A stretch of DNA of 64,000 nucleotides from Phenylobacterium hankyongense (GTDB taxonomy: Bacteria > Pseudomonadota > Alphaproteobacteria > Caulobacterales > Caulobacteraceae). The stretch covers positions 1,720,001 through 1,784,000 of the forward strand of contig NZ_QFYP01000001.1 of NCBI RefSeq assembly GCF_003254505.1, written 5' to 3'. Numbering within the stretch: position 1 is the stretch's first letter; every line of letters starts with the position of its first letter. Below are positions 10,708 through 19,482 of this stretch, piece by piece. The translations under genes were made by a program, and so were the position numbers. The notes under the pieces were generated by a model. It did no database searches. It was not told the DNA's origin and saw only the letters and a program-made list of their open reading frames with translations.

Positions 10708-11231
10708 TCCGCACCCAGCGGCTGATCCTGCGCCGCTGGCGCGAGGCCGACCGCGAGCCCTACGCCGCCATGATGGCCGATCCCGAGGTCGCCGACTGGC
10801 TGGGCGGGGTGCTGACCCGCGCCGAGGCCGACGCCCGCCTCGACCGCAGCGAGGCCGCCTTCGAGCAGCACCGGTTCGGCCGCTACGCCCTGGAGCGGCA
10901 GGCCGACGGCGCGCTGGTCGGCTACTGCGGGCTGATGCCGGTGGGCGCGGACCTGCCGGAGGCGCCGGGCGTCGAGATCGGCTGGGCGGTGGCCCGCGAG
11001 GCCTGGGGTCAGGGCTACGCCCCGGAGGCGGCGCGCGCGGTGCTGGCCGACGCCTTCGGCCGCCTCGGCCTGCCTGAGGTCGTCGCCTACACCACGGTCG
11101 GGAATGTCCGTTCCCAGGCGGTCATGCGCCGCGCCGGCTTAGTGCGGGCGCCAGACCGCGACTTCGACCACCCGCTGTTCGCCCCCGGCCACCCCCTGCG
11201 CCGGCACCTGGTGTTTGTGGCGCAGCCTTAG
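10704..11231 (+). CDS. GNAT-family N-acetyltransferase (RimJ/RimL-like)
   Basis: A 175-residue acetyltransferase of the RimJ-type GNAT group, beginning IRTQRLILRRWREAD as these proteins typically do and containing a GWAVAREAWGQGYAPEAARA acetyl-CoA loop (Q/R-x-x-G-x-A). I start it at the GTG at 10704, which overlaps the aguB stop as GTGA. The operon position suggests it may acetylate a polyamine or a related amine, but members of this group also modify ribosomal proteins and antibiotics, so the substrate is inference. Confidence 0.85.
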   Translation: MIRTQRLILRRWREADREPYAAMMADPEVADWLGGVLTRAEADARLDRSEAAFEQHRFGRYALERQADGALVGYCGLMPVGADLPEAPGVEIGWAVAREAWGQGYAPEAARAVLADAFGRLGLPEVVAYTTVGNVRSQAVMRRAGLVRAPDRDFDHPLFAPGHPLRRHLVFVAQP

Positions 11232-11267
11232 GACAGGACCACGTTCAGCTTGAGGCCATGGGTCGCT

Positions 11268-11290
11268 CCCCTCCCCCTTGCGGGGAGGGG
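11268..11290. repeat. Short intergenic palindrome, copy A
   Basis: CCCCTCCCC-CTTGC-GGGGAGGGG is a perfect 9-bp stem with a CTTGC loop. It is an inverted counterpart of the element at 11363-11387, whose loop is the complementary GCAAG. Such REP-like palindromes are common between genes of alphaproteobacteria. It lies between two convergent genes. Confidence 0.75.
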
Positions 11291-11362
11291 CCGGGGGTGG
11301 GGGCGCAGGCTGTGAGTGCGCCGCCCGGTCCCGGAAAGCCGAGCTCACACCCCCTCTCCCAA

Positions 11363-11387
11363 CCCTCTCCCCGCAAGGGGGAGAGGG
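11363..11387. repeat. Short intergenic palindrome, copy B
   Basis: CCCTCTCCCC-GCAAG-GGGGAGAGGG is a perfect 10-bp stem. With copy A at 11268-11290 in inverse orientation, the pair could also fold into one large cruciform or hairpin, and may work as a bidirectional transcription stop between the convergent acetyltransferase and hotdog genes. Confidence 0.75.
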
Positions 11388-11400
11388 CTTCGAGGAGGGC

Positions 11401-12285
11401 CTAGGACCGAAGCACGGTCTTGCCGTTCTTGATCACGGTGGCGCCGCGCGCGTTCACCCGCGCTTCGAAGGAGATCACGCCGCCGTCCTTCCACAGGTCG
11501 ACGGTGACGGTGTCGCCGGGGAACACCGGGGCGGAGAACCGCGCCTGGTGGCTGAGGATCTGCTCGGGGTCATAGCCGGTGATCGCCTGCAGCACCGCGC
11601 GGCAGGTGATCCCGTAGGTGCACAGCCCGTGCAGGATCGGCCGCGGGAAGCCGGCCTGCCGGGCGATCTCGGGATCGGAGTGCAGCGGGTTGCGGTCGCC
11701 GTTCAGCCGGTAGAGCAGGGCCTGGTCGGGCCGGGTGTCGATGTCGACGGAGAGGTCGGGCTTGCGCTCCGGCACCGGGTGCGGCTCGGGCGCGCCCTCG
11801 GTGGGGCCGCCGAACCCGCCGTCGCCGCGGGCGAAGGTCGAGCCGGTGAGGGTGGCGACCTTCTCGCCCGCCTCGTCGGTCCAGACCGTCTCGTTGACGA
11901 TCACCGCGCCCTTGTCCTTGCCCTTGTCGTAGGCCCCGATCGTCCGGCTCTCGGCGGTGAAGGTGCCGTAGGTCGGCAGCGGCCGGTGCAGTTCCACCTT
12001 CTGCTCGCCGTGCACCACCATCAGGAAGTTGATCTGGCTCTGCCGATGGCCGGGCTTCGGCTCGCTCGGCGCGCGGGTGGCGCGGCCCATGCCCGAGGCC
12101 AGCACCGTGGCCGCGGTCGGCACCACCTTCAGGTCCTTCTCGTAGACGAACGGCAGCTCGCGCGCGTCGATCGGATCGCGGCCCATGCCGATGCCCAGCG
12201 CATAGAGCATCACGTCCTTGTCACCGTAGGTGAAGGTGCGCGGCGCGGTCTGCTGGTCGAGGATGTCGGGGTAATAGATGGGCAT
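11401..12285 (-). CDS. MaoC-family enoyl-CoA hydratase (double hotdog)
   Basis: A 294-residue protein with the layout of the hydratase 2 part of multifunctional enzyme type 2: an N-terminal hotdog domain (residues ~10-150) and a C-terminal MaoC domain with the active-site motif RLNGDRNPLHSDPEIA (about residues 193-208) and the PILHGLCTYG helix. The family hydrates trans-2-enoyl-CoA, including long-chain or sterol side-chain CoA esters, in beta-oxidation. The start ATG at 12285 has a GGAGGAATTTC leader. It is monocistronic and divergent from the SapC-family gene. Confidence 0.9.
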   Translation of the reverse strand: MPIYYPDILDQQTAPRTFTYGDKDVMLYALGIGMGRDPIDARELPFVYEKDLKVVPTAATVLASGMGRATRAPSEPKPGHRQSQINFLMVVHGEQKVELHRPLPTYGTFTAESRTIGAYDKGKDKGAVIVNETVWTDEAGEKVATLTGSTFARGDGGFGGPTEGAPEPHPVPERKPDLSVDIDTRPDQALLYRLNGDRNPLHSDPEIARQAGFPRPILHGLCTYGITCRAVLQAITGYDPEQILSHQARFSAPVFPGDTVTVDLWKDGGVISFEARVNARGATVIKNGKTVLRS

Positions 12286-12382
12286 GAAATTCCTCCGGAA
12301 GTATCGGCCTCGGCGGCTCTCTGTTTATGGCCAGGATTGAAGCGGCTCGGCCGCCGGCGCGCAAGCCGCGCGTCCAGCGCAT

Positions 12383-12411
12383 TTGCCGCCTCACGCGCTA
12401 TCGGCTAGAAG
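12383..12411 (+). promoter_or_regulatory. Sigma-73-like housekeeping promoter for the sapC-family gene
   Basis: TTGCCGC, 14 bp of spacer, then GCTAGAAG matches the Caulobacter housekeeping consensus (TTGACgs - 10-14 bp - GCTANAWC) in layout and in most positions. It ends 67 bp before the ATG at 12479. Confidence 0.5.
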
Positions 12412-12478
12412 CGGCGACTTCGCGCGCGCGGGCCTTGGACCGGCCTCAGGCGCCGCGCTCTTGCTTCGAAGGTTTTCA

Positions 12479-13273
12479 ATGACCACGACCGCCCAGCCCG
12501 GCCTCGGCCAGATCTCCGGCAACGTCCTCTTCTACTCGCAGCCCGAGCCGCTCTCCCCGGAGATGCACGGCAAGCTGGGCGTCAAGCGCATGGACGGGCC
12601 GTTCGGCTTCGCCAAGGCCGGCCACGCCATCCCGCTGACGGTGGGCGAGTTCCCGCTGGCCGCGGTGACCGGCCCGATCATCTTCGTCGGCGACGAGAAG
12701 CTGCCGATCGCCGTGATGGGCCTGAACGCCGGCGACAACATGTTCGTGCAGGACAACGGCCTGTTCGAGCCGGGCGTCTACATCCCGGCCTACGTGCGCC
12801 GCTATCCGTTCGTGTTCGCCCAGGACTCCGAAGCCCAGCAGATGGTGCTGTGCATCGACCGCAAGGCCGAGTTCATCGTCGCCGGCGGCGACATGCCGTT
12901 CTTCGAGAACGGCAAGCCCAGCGAGTACACCCAGAACTGCATCGAGTTCTGCAACAACTTCGAGATCGAGCGCCAGCGGACGATGAGCTTCGTCCAGCTG
13001 CTGAAGGACCTCGACCTGTTCGAGGGCAAGGTCGCCACCTTCACCCCGACCAACCCCGACGGCACGGCGGCCGAGCCGCAGAAGATCGCCGACTACTTCG
13101 GCGTCTCGGAAGACAAGCTCAACGCGCTGCCGACCGAGAAGCTGGTGGAGCTGCGCGACAACGGCGCCCTGGCGCAGATCTACGCCCACCTGCTGTCGCT
13201 GGTCGGCTGGGACCGCCTGATCGCGCTCGCCCTGACCCGCGGCCCGACCACCCCCGAGGCGGCCAACGCCTAA
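12479..13273 (+). CDS. SapC family protein
   Basis: A 264-residue protein of the SapC family, named after a protein of the Campylobacter S-layer (sap) locus; its biochemical role is not established. The conserved core appears as GEFPLAAVTGPIIFVGDE, the GVYIPAYVRRYPFVFAQD segment and a DRKAEF.. strand. There is no signal peptide. The start is the ATG at 12479 with an AAGG ribosome site. The neighbours are unrelated metabolic genes, and no S-layer or type I secretion genes lie nearby. Confidence 0.85.
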   Translation: MTTTAQPGLGQISGNVLFYSQPEPLSPEMHGKLGVKRMDGPFGFAKAGHAIPLTVGEFPLAAVTGPIIFVGDEKLPIAVMGLNAGDNMFVQDNGLFEPGVYIPAYVRRYPFVFAQDSEAQQMVLCIDRKAEFIVAGGDMPFFENGKPSEYTQNCIEFCNNFEIERQRTMSFVQLLKDLDLFEGKVATFTPTNPDGTAAEPQKIADYFGVSEDKLNALPTEKLVELRDNGALAQIYAHLLSLVGWDRLIALALTRGPTTPEAANA

Positions 13274-13276
13274 GTC

Positions 13277-13669
13277 CTAACGGGCGAAGACGCCTCGGGT
13301 CAGGCAGGAGAAGACCAGCCGGCCGGCCTCGTCGAGCAGGTCGTGCTGGCAGATCACGATCCCCTTGCCCTCGCCCACCGGGTCCTTGGCCATCACCGTC
13401 ATCCGTCCGCGGAGCAGTTCGCCCGCGGGCGGGTTGCGCATCCAGCGCAGGGCGTCGACCCCCAGCCGCTTGGTCTGCGGCCAGGCGGTGTGCGCCACCG
13501 CGTCGAGCCGCGCCCAGATCGCGTAGACCATGGAGTCCGGCGCGCCGCGGTCGGCGGCCCAGCCCGGGGTGAAGGCGACGATGAAGGCGGTCAGGGCCTC
13601 CGGGTCCACCGCGGCATGGCCCAGGGATACGACCTGGCCGATCTCGATGTCGTCGAACGCGGCTGGCAC
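13277..13669 (-). CDS. MaoC-like hotdog-fold acyl dehydratase/thioesterase
   Basis: A 130-residue single hotdog domain starting AAFDDIEIGQVVSLGHAAVD, the typical opening of MaoC-like acyl dehydratases. The usual hydratase N-P-x-H pair is not seen; the corresponding stretch is FTPGWAADRGAP, so it may be non-catalytic or a thioesterase. There is no ATG in the plausible region; the GTG at 13669 has AGGAG ten bases upstream and fits the family length. It ends four bases after the sapC-family stop, convergently. Confidence 0.75.
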   Translation of the reverse strand: MPAAFDDIEIGQVVSLGHAAVDPEALTAFIVAFTPGWAADRGAPDSMVYAIWARLDAVAHTAWPQTKRLGVDALRWMRNPPAGELLRGRMTVMAKDPVGEGKGIVICQHDLLDEAGRLVFSCLTRGVFAR

Positions 13670-13810
13670 GGGCGGGCGGCTCCTGGGATGTGGCGAAACG
13701 GGGTCCCGGCGATCATGGCCGCGCTGCGCCCGCCAAGTCGAGCCTCGCTTTGCGCAAAGGCGGCCGACAGGCCATATAGCCGCGGAGCGGTTCGGCTCGA
13801 CGAGGTGACG

Positions 13811-15967
13811 ATGCGGTTTCTGGCAGGCCTGATCGCGGCGCTGGCGATGTTCGCGCCTGGCCTTGTTGGAACGGCCGTGGCCGCGCCCGTGAACACCGGC
13901 CATATCGAGGCCGAGCTCGTGCCGCAGGCGCAAGGGATCGCGCCCGGCCAGACGGTCTACGTGGCGCTGCGCCAGAAGATCCAGAAGGGCTGGCACACCT
14001 ACTGGCGCAATCCCGGCGATTCCGGCGAGGCGACCCGCATCGGCTGGACCCTGCCGGCCGGCTGGCGCGCCGGCGAGATCGTCTGGCCCACCCCGCACCG
14101 CCAGCCCACCGGCCCGCTGGTCAACTACGGCTACACCGGCGAGGTGCTGCTGCCCGTGCCGGTCACCGCCCCGGCCGACGCCAGGCCGGGCGAGGCGGCG
14201 ACGCTGAAGGCCGCCGCCAGCTTCCTGGTCTGCGCCGAAATCTGCGTGCCGGAAGACGCCGTCCTGCAGATCGCCCTGCCGGTCACCGCCGGCCCTGCGC
14301 CCGCCGATCCGAAATGGGGTCCGGCCATCGACCGGGCCCTGGCCGCCACGCCGAAGCCCGCGCCGCTCACCGCCGCCTTCGAAAAGCGCGGCGCCGGCGT
14401 CGCGCTGGCCATCGCCGGCCCGCCGCTGAAGGGCGCCGACATGGCCGGGGCCTACTTCTATCCCTACGCCGGCACGGTCATCGACCACGCCAAGCCCCAG
14501 GGGATCGAGCGCGGCCCCGACGGCCTGACCCTGACGCTCGCCCCCGGCTACGATTTCCAGAAGGGCGCCGGCCCCGCCAAGCTCGACGGCGTCCTGGTGC
14601 TCGGCGACCGCGCCTACGAGGTCGCCGCGACGCCCGGCCCGGCGCCCGCCGGCGCCGCCGGCCTCGGGCCGCCGCCGGCCCGGATGGTCGCCGCCGGCGG
14701 CGGCGCGAGCCTGGGCCTGGCCTCGGCGGCGCTGTTCGCGCTCCTGGGCGGGCTGATCCTCAACCTGATGCCTTGCGTCTTCCCTGTGCTGGCGATGAAA
14801 GCCGCCTCGCTGGCCGGCCATGGGGGCGCCGAGGCGCAGGCCCAGGCCCGACGCCAGGGCCTGGCGTTCGGCGTCGGCGCCGTCGCCACCTTCCTGGCGC
14901 TGGCGGGCGGGCTGATCGCCCTGAAAGCGGCGGGTTCGGCCGTCGGCTGGGGCTTCCAGCTGCAGTCGCCGCCGGTGGTGGCCGTGCTGGCGCTGCTGAT
15001 GCTGGCCGTGGCCCTCGACCTCTCCGGGGTGTTCGAGGTCGGGACGTCGCTGCAGGGCGTCGGCTCCGGCCTCGCCAGCCGCGACGGTCTGGCCGGCGCC
15101 TTCTTCACCGGCGCCCTGGCGGTGGTGGTCGCCGCCCCCTGCACGGCGCCGTTCATGGGTCCGGCGCTCGGCTGGGCCCTGACCCAGACGCCGGTCGCCG
15201 CGCTCACCGTCTTCCTGGCGTTGGGGATCGGCTTCGCTGCGCCCTTCGTGCTGGTGGCCTTCATCCCCGGCCTGTTGTCGCGCCTGCCGCGGCCCGGCCC
15301 GTGGATGGACGTGTTCCGCAAGGCCCTGGCGTTTCCGATGTACGGCGCGGCCGCCTGGCTGGTCTGGGTGCTGGCCCAGCAGAGCGGGCCCGACGGGCTG
15401 GCCCGGGTGCTGGCCGCCGCCATCGTCGTGGCGCTCGCCGCCTGGCTGGCCGGCTTCGCCCAGCGCCGCGCCGCCGAGGGCCGCAAGCCCCTGGCCCTCA
15501 ACGCCGCCGCCGGCCTGCTCGCCGTGCTGGCGCTGACCAGCGCCGTCTGGCCCCGCTACGGCGCGCCGCCCGCCGCCGGCGCCGCCACGCCGGACGCCTC
15601 GGAGCTGGCGTCGGAGCCCTACACGCCCGCGCGGCTCGCCGCGCTGCGCGCCGAGGGCCGGCCGGTGTTCGTCAACTACACCGCCGCCTGGTGCGTCAGC
15701 TGCCAGGTCAACGACCGCGTGGCGCTCTCCACCAAGGGGGTCGCCGAGGCCGTCAAGCGCAACGGCGTGGTCTACCTGAAGGCCGACTGGACCAACCGCA
15801 ACGCGGTGATCGCCGCCGACCTCGCCCGCTACGGCCGGGCCGGCGTGCCGCTCTACCTGGTCTATGGCGCCGGCGGCGGGGACGGCGTTATCCTGCCCTC
15901 GATCCTGACCGAGGGCGTGGTGGTCAAGGCGTTCGACGCCGCCGCCCGGGGCCACGCGGGAGCCTGA
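13811..15967 (+). CDS. DsbD/ScsB-like thiol:disulfide interchange membrane protein
   Basis: A 718-residue three-domain electron relay that carries reducing power from cytoplasmic thioredoxin to periplasmic thiols. A signal peptide (1-25) is followed by an alpha-type periplasmic domain (~30-270), an eight-helix membrane domain (~300-570) with the essential cysteines Cys322 (LMPCVFP) and Cys444 (APCTAPF), and a C-terminal thioredoxin domain with the CVSC active site (Cys628/Cys631). The ATG at 13811 begins a clear signal sequence. A redoxin gene follows 4 bp downstream and is the probable partner or client. Confidence 0.92.
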   Translation: MRFLAGLIAALAMFAPGLVGTAVAAPVNTGHIEAELVPQAQGIAPGQTVYVALRQKIQKGWHTYWRNPGDSGEATRIGWTLPAGWRAGEIVWPTPHRQPTGPLVNYGYTGEVLLPVPVTAPADARPGEAATLKAAASFLVCAEICVPEDAVLQIALPVTAGPAPADPKWGPAIDRALAATPKPAPLTAAFEKRGAGVALAIAGPPLKGADMAGAYFYPYAGTVIDHAKPQGIERGPDGLTLTLAPGYDFQKGAGPAKLDGVLVLGDRAYEVAATPGPAPAGAAGLGPPPARMVAAGGGASLGLASAALFALLGGLILNLMPCVFPVLAMKAASLAGHGGAEAQAQARRQGLAFGVGAVATFLALAGGLIALKAAGSAVGWGFQLQSPPVVAVLALLMLAVALDLSGVFEVGTSLQGVGSGLASRDGLAGAFFTGALAVVVAAPCTAPFMGPALGWALTQTPVAALTVFLALGIGFAAPFVLVAFIPGLLSRLPRPGPWMDVFRKALAFPMYGAAAWLVWVLAQQSGPDGLARVLAAAIVVALAAWLAGFAQRRAAEGRKPLALNAAAGLLAVLALTSAVWPRYGAPPAAGAATPDASELASEPYTPARLAALRAEGRPVFVNYTAAWCVSCQVNDRVALSTKGVAEAVKRNGVVYLKADWTNRNAVIAADLARYGRAGVPLYLVYGAGGGDGVILPSILTEGVVVKAFDAAARGHAGA

Positions 15968-15971
15968 GGGC

Positions 15972-16598
15972 ATGCCGATCCGCCGCCGCACCCTGATCGC
16001 CGCCTTCGCCGCCACCGGTGTGGCCGGCGTCGCCGCGCCGGCGTTTGCGGCCCCGACCCTCGGCCAGACCGCGCCGGACTTTCGGGTGAAGGGCGCCGCC
16101 GGCCGCGTCCGTTCGCTGGCCGAGTTCCGCGGCAGGACCGTGGTGCTGGAGTGGACCAACAGCGAGTGCCCCTACTGCGCCAAGCACTACGGGTCGGGCG
16201 CCATGCAGGCCCTGCAGCGCGCGGCGACCGCCGATGGCGTGGTCTGGCTGACGGTGGCCTCGGCCGGGCCGGGCATGGAGGGCTATTTCACCGCTCCCGC
16301 CGCCCAGGCCTGGAAGGCGAAGCAGCATTCCGCCGCCAGCGACATCCTGCTCGACGTCGACAGCCGCATGGCCCGCGCCTACGAAGCCAAGGCGACGCCG
16401 CACATGTTCGTCATCGATCCGGCCGGGCGGCTGGCCTACATGGGCGGCATCGACGACCGGCCCTACTGGGATCCGGAAAGCCTGAAGGGCGCCAAGAACT
16501 ACGTGGCCGCCGCCCTGGCCGACCTCAAGGCCGGCCGGCCGGTGGCCGAGCCCGTGACCCGTCCCTACGGCTGCAGCGTTAAGTACGCGCCAGCCTGA
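15972..16598 (+). CDS. Exported AhpC/TSA-type redoxin with CPYC motif
   Basis: A 208-residue thioredoxin-fold protein of the peroxiredoxin/redoxin group. The N-terminus RRRTLIAAFAATGVAG, then a hydrophobic stretch and APAFAAP, looks like a Tat- or Sec-type signal peptide. The redox motif is Cys66-Pro-Tyr-Cys69 (NSECPYCAKHY), and the cis-Pro region (ATPHMFVIDPAG) is conserved. It is coupled to the DsbD-like gene upstream, so the likely role is periplasmic thiol reduction or peroxide detoxification powered by that protein. Confidence 0.88.
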   Translation: MPIRRRTLIAAFAATGVAGVAAPAFAAPTLGQTAPDFRVKGAAGRVRSLAEFRGRTVVLEWTNSECPYCAKHYGSGAMQALQRAATADGVVWLTVASAGPGMEGYFTAPAAQAWKAKQHSAASDILLDVDSRMARAYEAKATPHMFVIDPAGRLAYMGGIDDRPYWDPESLKGAKNYVAAALADLKAGRPVAEPVTRPYGCSVKYAPA

Positions 16599-16622
16599 TT
16601 TTCAGTCTCGAGGGGTTTTCGC

Positions 16623-18236
16623 TTGTCTCAGCTCGACGCCGCCTGGGCGGCCCTGCACGCCGCCGCCGAGCGCGCCCGTGTCCGCCGCATCGCCGACCTG
16701 TTCGCCCTCGAGCCCGACCGGCTGGCGCGCCTGACGCTCGACGCCGCGGGCCTCGAGCTCGACCTCTCCAAACAGCCCTGGTCGCTGCCGGACCTGGAGG
16801 AGGCGCTGGACCTCGCCGCCGCCGCCGGCGTCGAAGCCGCGCGCGACCGGCTGTTCGCCGGCGAGGTGGTCAACCGCTCCGAAGGCCGCCCGGCCCTGCA
16901 CCCGGCGCTCCGGGCGCCCCCCGGCGCCGACTTCAAGGCCGCCGGCGCGCCGGTCTCCGCGGAGGTGGACGCCACCCGCGCCGCCATGCGCGCCTTCGCT
17001 GACCAGGTGCGCTCCGGCGCGCTGACCGGCGCCACCGGCAAGCCGTTCCGCGCCATCGTCCACATCGGCATCGGCGGCTCCGATCTCGGCCCCCGGTTGA
17101 TCTGGGAGGCGCTGCGCCCCCTCCAGCCGCAGATCGAGCTGCGCTTCGCCGCCAACGTCGACCCGGCCGAACTCGCCCAGGCGCTCACCGGCCTCGACCC
17201 CGCCGAGACCCTGGTGGTGACGGTCTCCAAGACCTTCACCACCCAGGAGACCCTGACCAACGCCGAGACCGCGCGGGCCTGGCTGCGCGCCAAGCTGGGG
17301 CAGGGCGCCGACCGGCATCTGGTGGCGGTCTCCGCCGCGCCGGACAGGGCCCAGGCGTTCGGCGTGCCGGCCGGCCAGGTGTTCGCCTTCTGGGACTGGG
17401 TGGGCGGCCGTTATTCGCTGTGGTCGGCGGTGGGCCTGTCCTGCGCCGTGGCGCTGGGCTTCGAGGCCTTCGAGCGGCTGCTGGCCGGGGCCCACGCCAT
17501 GGACCGGCACTTCGTCGAGGCGCCGCTGGCCGCCAACGCCCCGGTGCTGCTGGCGCTGGCCCACGTCTTCAACCGCAACGGCCTGCAGCGCCCGATCCGC
17601 GCGGTGGTGCCCTACGCCCAGCGGCTGCGCCTGTTCGCGCCCTTCCTCCAGCAGCTGGAGATGGAGTCCAACGGCAAGCGGGTGGACGCCGAGGGCCGCC
17701 CGGTCGCCCACGCCACCGCCGCCAGCGTGTTCGGCGACGCCGGCACCAACGGCCAGCACGCCTTCTTCCAGCTGCTGCATCAGGGGAGCGACATCGTGCC
17801 GGTGGACATCGTCGCCGTGCGCCAGGCCTCGGAGGGCGACCCCGCCGCCCAGACCAAGCTTCTGGCCAACGCCGTCGCCCAGGCCGAAGCCCTCCTGGTC
17901 GGCCGCTCCGAAGCCGAGGTCCGCGCCGAGCTTCAGGCCAGGGGCCTCCCGCCGGCCGAGATCGACGCGCTGACCCCGCAGCGGACCTTCCCCGGAAACC
18001 GTCCGACCAGCTTCCTCCTGATCGACCGCCTCGATCCCGAGCGGCTCGGCGCCCTGATCGCCCTCTACGAGCACAAGACCTTCGTCGAGGGCGTGCTCTG
18101 GGGGATCAACAGCTTCGACCAGTGGGGCGTCGAGCTCGGCAAGACGCTGGCGACGCGGGTGCTGGCCGAGCTGGAGGGCGGGCCGGCCGGCGACCACGAT
18201 CCTTCCACCGCGGCGCTGATCGCCAGGTTGCGCTGA
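16623..18236 (+). CDS. pgi: Glucose-6-phosphate isomerase
   Basis: Interconverts glucose-6-phosphate and fructose-6-phosphate (537 aa, usual length). Both family signatures are present: [16 protein letters not shown] and [18 protein letters not shown], as is the sugar-phosphate site GIGGSDLGP and SKTFTTQET. The start is a TTG at 16623 preceded by GAGGGG; no ATG fits. It is separated from the redoxin gene by 24 bp and is probably read from its own or the upstream promoter. Confidence 0.96.
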   Translation: MSQLDAAWAALHAAAERARVRRIADLFALEPDRLARLTLDAAGLELDLSKQPWSLPDLEEALDLAAAAGVEAARDRLFAGEVVNRSEGRPALHPALRAPPGADFKAAGAPVSAEVDATRAAMRAFADQVRSGALTGATGKPFRAIVHIGIGGSDLGPRLIWEALRPLQPQIELRFAANVDPAELAQALTGLDPAETLVVTVSKTFTTQETLTNAETARAWLRAKLGQGADRHLVAVSAAPDRAQAFGVPAGQVFAFWDWVGGRYSLWSAVGLSCAVALGFEAFERLLAGAHAMDRHFVEAPLAANAPVLLALAHVFNRNGLQRPIRAVVPYAQRLRLFAPFLQQLEMESNGKRVDAEGRPVAHATAASVFGDAGTNGQHAFFQLLHQGSDIVPVDIVAVRQASEGDPAAQTKLLANAVAQAEALLVGRSEAEVRAELQARGLPPAEIDALTPQRTFPGNRPTSFLLIDRLDPERLGALIALYEHKTFVEGVLWGINSFDQWGVELGKTLATRVLAELEGGPAGDHDPSTAALIARLR

Positions 18237-18375
18237 CCGCGTTTCACGGCCTCGCTATCGAGCTGGGCCTTTCCGGCGGGCGGTCCGCAACCTATCTTTT
18301 GTCTGCCGCGCACCTCGCCGCGACAGGTACGACCGTCGGCCCTAGTGACCCTCGGCCTCTTGATGGAGGTCTGCT

Positions 18376-18921
18376 TTGAAAACGATCCTGGCGGCGCTCG
18401 CGGGCGCAGCGATCCTGGCGGCGCCGCTGCCGGTACTGGCGCAATCACATGGCGGCGGGAGCGGTTCTCACGGCGGCGGCGGCGGGTTCCACGGCGGCGG
18501 TTTCCACGGTGGGCCCGGCCCGGCGGCGATCGGCGGCTATCATCCCGGCGGCGTCCGCCCGGCCTACGGCTCAGGACCGCATTACGGCGATGGCGAGGGC
18601 CATTACGCCGGCGGCTATCGCGGCGACCACGGCTATTCGCACTACCGCGGCGGCTATCCCTACTACGCGGGCGGTCTCGGCCTGGGCTTCGCCTTGGGGC
18701 TGAACGCCGGCTACGGCCCCTGGTCCTACGGCTCCCCCTGGTACGACTATTACGACGCCCCGTTCTACGGCTACTCCCGGACCGTGACGGTGGAGAACAA
18801 CACGCCGCCGCCGCCGGTCTATGACGCTGCTCCGCCGGCGCCTGCGGCCCAGGCGGCCCCCGCCTGCGGCTCGTGGTCCTGGGATGCGGCCCGGCAGGCC
18901 TACAACTGGGTTCCCTGCTGA
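18376..18921 (+). CDS. Secreted Gly/His/Tyr-rich protein of unknown function
   Basis: A 181-residue protein not recognised as any characterised family. Residues 1-23 are a signal peptide ending VLAQS. Residues ~25-110 are low complexity, rich in Gly, His and Tyr (repeats of GGGFHGG and [12 protein letters not shown]). The C-terminal part has a PPPP stretch and ends [18 protein letters not shown], with one Cys at each end of the motif. The many histidines could bind metal ions. The start is a TTG at 18376 with GGAGG upstream. Confidence 0.75.
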   Translation: MKTILAALAGAAILAAPLPVLAQSHGGGSGSHGGGGGFHGGGFHGGPGPAAIGGYHPGGVRPAYGSGPHYGDGEGHYAGGYRGDHGYSHYRGGYPYYAGGLGLGFALGLNAGYGPWSYGSPWYDYYDAPFYGYSRTVTVENNTPPPPVYDAAPPAPAAQAAPACGSWSWDAARQAYNWVPC

Positions 18922-18928
18922 GCCGGGG

Positions 18929-19363
18929 CTAGGGACGCCCGTCCGGCGCGCCGGCCGCCATATTGCTGCGGCCGGGCCCGGCGCCGGGCCCCGCACCGGC
19001 CAAGGTGTCCTGGTCGAAGGTCCGCTGCTGATCGACGCTGAGCTGGCCGTAAAAGGCCGTCACCGCCGCGCCTTGGCGCGCGAAATCCGCCTGGTCGGCG
19101 GCCATGGTCGCCTGGATCAGGGCGATGCGTCGGGGTGTCGGCACCAGGGGCAGCAACTCGCTCGTGGAACGATGGCGCGCCTCCGCCTGCGGGTCGGGCG
19201 CGATGGCCGTGGTGTAGGCCTGCCAGGCGCTTTCCTGCGCCTCGCTCAGGTGCAGGTCGTCGTGCAGCCGGATCAGCTCGGCGTTCACCGCCTGCGGCGC
19301 GGCCGCCGCGGCGGAGGCCATCAGGCCGAGACAGAAACCTCCCAGGATCATCCGCCGCATCAC
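18929..19363 (-). CDS. Spy/CpxP-like periplasmic protein (LTXXQ family)
   Basis: A 144-residue exported protein with a clear signal peptide (residues 1-21, ending AAAAA). The middle carries two LTXXQ-like helical elements: LHLSEAQESAWQAYT and LSVDQQRTFDQ, separated by a helix rich in Ala and Gln, as in the Spy/CpxP chaperone family that limits aggregation in the periplasm or senses envelope stress. Its 3' end lies 7 bp from the convergent Gly/His-rich gene. Confidence 0.75.
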   Translation of the reverse strand: MMRRMILGGFCLGLMASAAAAAPQAVNAELIRLHDDLHLSEAQESAWQAYTTAIAPDPQAEARHRSTSELLPLVPTPRRIALIQATMAADQADFARQGAAVTAFYGQLSVDQQRTFDQDTLAGAGPGAGPGRSNMAAGAPDGRP

Positions 19364-19402
19364 GTGGAACCTCGCTAGAAACGCCCCAGGTGTTTATCGC
19401 AC

Positions 19403-19420
19403 GCGCCGCCGCGGCGGCGC
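19403..19420. repeat. Perfect 18-bp GC palindrome
   Basis: GCGCCGCCGCGGCGGCGC is a perfect palindrome in the 119-bp region between the divergent Spy-like and SRPBCC genes. It is too symmetric for a normal terminator loop; it may be an operator, or simply the result of extreme GC content. Confidence 0.3.
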
Positions 19421-19482
19421 GACTCGCATTTCGCGGCGGGGGGCGGCGGGAACAACCGCCGCCGGCGGGCCTTCCTGCTCCC

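Noticed and set aside
11268..11387. Possible CRISPR-like repeat pair
   Set aside because: Only two copies, in inverse orientation, with no regular spacers or cas genes.
13670..16159. Open frame extending the minus-strand hotdog gene upstream through the DsbD-like and redoxin genes
   Set aside because: Only the last 130 codons look like a protein; the rest is Gly/Arg/Gln-rich antisense of genes with clear motifs.
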